Source: Nostoc sp. UHCC 0926 (GTDB taxonomy: Bacteria > Cyanobacteriota > Cyanobacteriia > Cyanobacteriales > Nostocaceae). From it: a stretch of 64,000 bases of DNA. The position numbers were made by a program, and so were the translations under genes. Of the stretch, positions 63,222-64,000 are shown one piece after another. The stretch covers positions 2,728,001 to 2,792,000 of the forward strand of contig NZ_CP117768.1 of the NCBI RefSeq assembly GCF_028623165.1, written 5' to 3'. Position 1 is the stretch's first letter; each line of letters opens with the position of its first letter. The notes under the pieces were generated by a model. It had not been told where the DNA came from and did no database searches. It worked only from the letters and a program-made list of their open reading frames with translations.

Positions 63222-63390
63222 CTCTAAGCTCGACTTTATCCATTTTTTGACAATGCTCAAGCTGAGGCTGAAACCTTTGTGGGACGCTAGTTTTACTTTT
63301 TCGATTTCACCAATAATCAGTGACATGGAAAAAGTTTTTGCCGGATAAAGAGAACCAAGTTCTTAATTTTGGATAAAGTCGAGCTTAGAG
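63222..63390. mobile_element. 169-bp element with perfect 21-bp inverted ends
   Basis: CTCTAAGCTCGACTTTATCCA (63222-63242) is exactly inverted at 63370-63390. The interior has no transposase, so this is a MITE or the remnant of an internally deleted insertion sequence. Confidence 0.7.
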
Positions 63391-63601
63391 GATGTTTGAA
63401 AAGTATCGTTATTAACATCAAAACCCTCGAAACCTAACCCCTCTACCCCCCTTCCCTATATTAGCTTTGGCGAACGCAAGAGCGTCTCTAAGAGTTGCCT
63501 CTGGTACAGAAGCGGCCTAAGTGCGGGAATGGGGGTTTCAAAGCCTCTCAAGAGCAGGAAAAAAATGGAAGTGAGGTTGACTTTCCAAACATCCTTTAAG
63601 A
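63386..63601. repeat. MITE-like element with AGGATGTTTGAAAAGT ends
   Basis: Begins TTAGAGGATGTTTGAAAAGT and ends ACTTTCCAAACATCCTTTAA, related to the element at 42063-42231. Its interior includes the 'TGGAAGTGAGGT' repeat of 4658-4800 and 17640-17800. Confidence 0.55.
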
Positions 63602-63798
63602 GGCTTTTGATCTGGGATCAAATCAGTCCTTTATCCCTAGTACAGCGGGCGCATAAATCCACCTACCATCTCAATTAACAAGACTTGGGGCTTAACAAGG
63701 GGCAAAATTCCTTATTAATGGTAGGCAAACTGACGCCACAGTGTACTAGTCATTTGTCAAGTGCAGTTTTTTAATGACAAATGACTAATCACAAATGA

Positions 63799-64000
63799 CT
63801 AAGTTAGAGACTCCAAATAGTCGCGGATGAGGTTGCGTCGCTTGGGTTGACGTAGCTTTTGCAAAGCCTTGGATTCTATTTGTCTGACTCGTTCCCGCGA
63901 TAAGTCAAGAGCGCGGCCAATTTCTGCTAAAGAATAAGGATGACCATCTGCCAAACCAAACCGCATCAAAATTACATCGCGCTCCCGGCTAGTCAAATCT
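63799..64000 (-). CDS. 3' end of a group 2 RpoD-family sigma factor (region 4)
   Basis: The gene runs off the right edge; only the last 66 codons are inside. They read LTSRERDVILMRFGLADGHPYSLAEIGRALDLSRERVRQIESKALQKLRQPKRR, sigma region 4.2 with its helix-turn-helix that binds the -35 box. The end NLIRDYLESLT and the DGHPYSL segment fit the group 2 (SigB/C/D/E) sigma factors of cyanobacteria rather than the primary SigA. Which member it is cannot be told from this part. Confidence 0.85.
   Translation of the reverse strand, partial: DLTSRERDVILMRFGLADGHPYSLAEIGRALDLSRERVRQIESKALQKLRQPKRRNLIRDYLESLT

Larger units (their letters stand above)
62900..63798. other. Intergenic region with FurA promoter and repeats
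   Basis: 62900-63060 holds the furA promoter. Then come a 169-bp inverted-end element (63222-63390), a MITE-like element (63386-63601) and a repeat with CTACCATCTCAATTAAC (about 63658-63678) also present near 31220 and 33060. The plus-strand frame at 63142-63348 runs across an element end and is not a gene. Confidence 0.5.

Noticed and set aside
63142-63348. 68-codon plus-strand frame near the right end
   Set aside because: It starts in spacer DNA and crosses the end of an inverted-repeat element; no ribosome-binding site or recognisable domain.
1-64000. tRNA or rRNA genes
   Set aside because: Intergenic regions were scanned by eye for T-loop GTTCGA words with matching acceptor stems; none was convincing.

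Overview
The window comes from a filamentous, heterocyst-forming-type cyanobacterium close to Nostoc/Anabaena. The evidence is the density of GCGATCGC (HIP1-type) octamers, a FurA that reads like the Anabaena protein next to the same convergent cell-wall-binding gene, an SbtA/SbtB carbon-uptake pair, a CAAD-domain protein, a group 2 sigma factor, very large Ser/Thr-kinase/histidine-kinase hybrids, and long intergenic stretches packed with palindromic and MITE-like repeats. It is chromosomal in character: housekeeping genes (mnmA, sat, pcrA-type helicase, cobN, furA) alternate with accessory DNA and decayed genes.

Layout. 0-8 kb: STAND/TPR signalling ATPase, small Cys/His-rich protein, SPOR protein, mnmA, an unknown overlapping gene pair, and a Uma2 gene fused out of frame to a truncated ParD antitoxin. 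8-17.5 kb: sat (TTG start), a Tat-exported caspase-fold protein lacking both catalytic residues, two PRC/DUF2382 proteins, a Kir-type potassium channel and an exported alpha/beta hydrolase. 17.5-24 kb: a HlyD-type adaptor pseudogene, five tandem glycine-rich double-glycine-leader precursor genes, a sixth leader relic, a collagen-like double-glycine precursor, and a C39 leader-peptidase pseudogene split by a MITE. The precursors look maintained while the local export machinery is dead. 24-33 kb: an SDR enzyme, an SMP-30/ScyD-like PEP-CTERM protein, a chimeric pseudogene, GT2, GH57 and a CBS-domain histidine kinase with a decayed ATP-binding region. 33-39 kb: Uma2, SLH protein, CAAD protein, a possible small RNA, and a membrane histidine kinase.

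39-41 kb is an inorganic-carbon operon (sbtA-sbtB-Tat-exported beta-carbonic anhydrase). 41.5-48.4 kb holds the most striking structure: a PIN-domain toxin gene (antitoxin still upstream) cut into two halves by a 6,425-bp block. The block has inverted 168-bp MITE copies at its ends, perfect 13-bp terminal inverted repeats and a 5-bp target duplication, and carries one giant hybrid kinase gene. 48.8-56.7 kb: PcrA/UvrD helicase, a monooxygenase-like protein, a Septu-like ptuA/ptuB defence pair in which ptuB has an in-frame stop, a Tat-exported phosphatase, an ATP-grasp protein and a nanE-like pseudogene. 56.8-64 kb: cobN, whose coding sequence has absorbed at least four intergenic-type repeats in frame, then the cell-wall-binding gene convergent with furA, then the end of a group 2 sigma factor gene.

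No tRNA, rRNA or CRISPR array was seen. All functional calls are from reading motifs by eye; no database search was possible.
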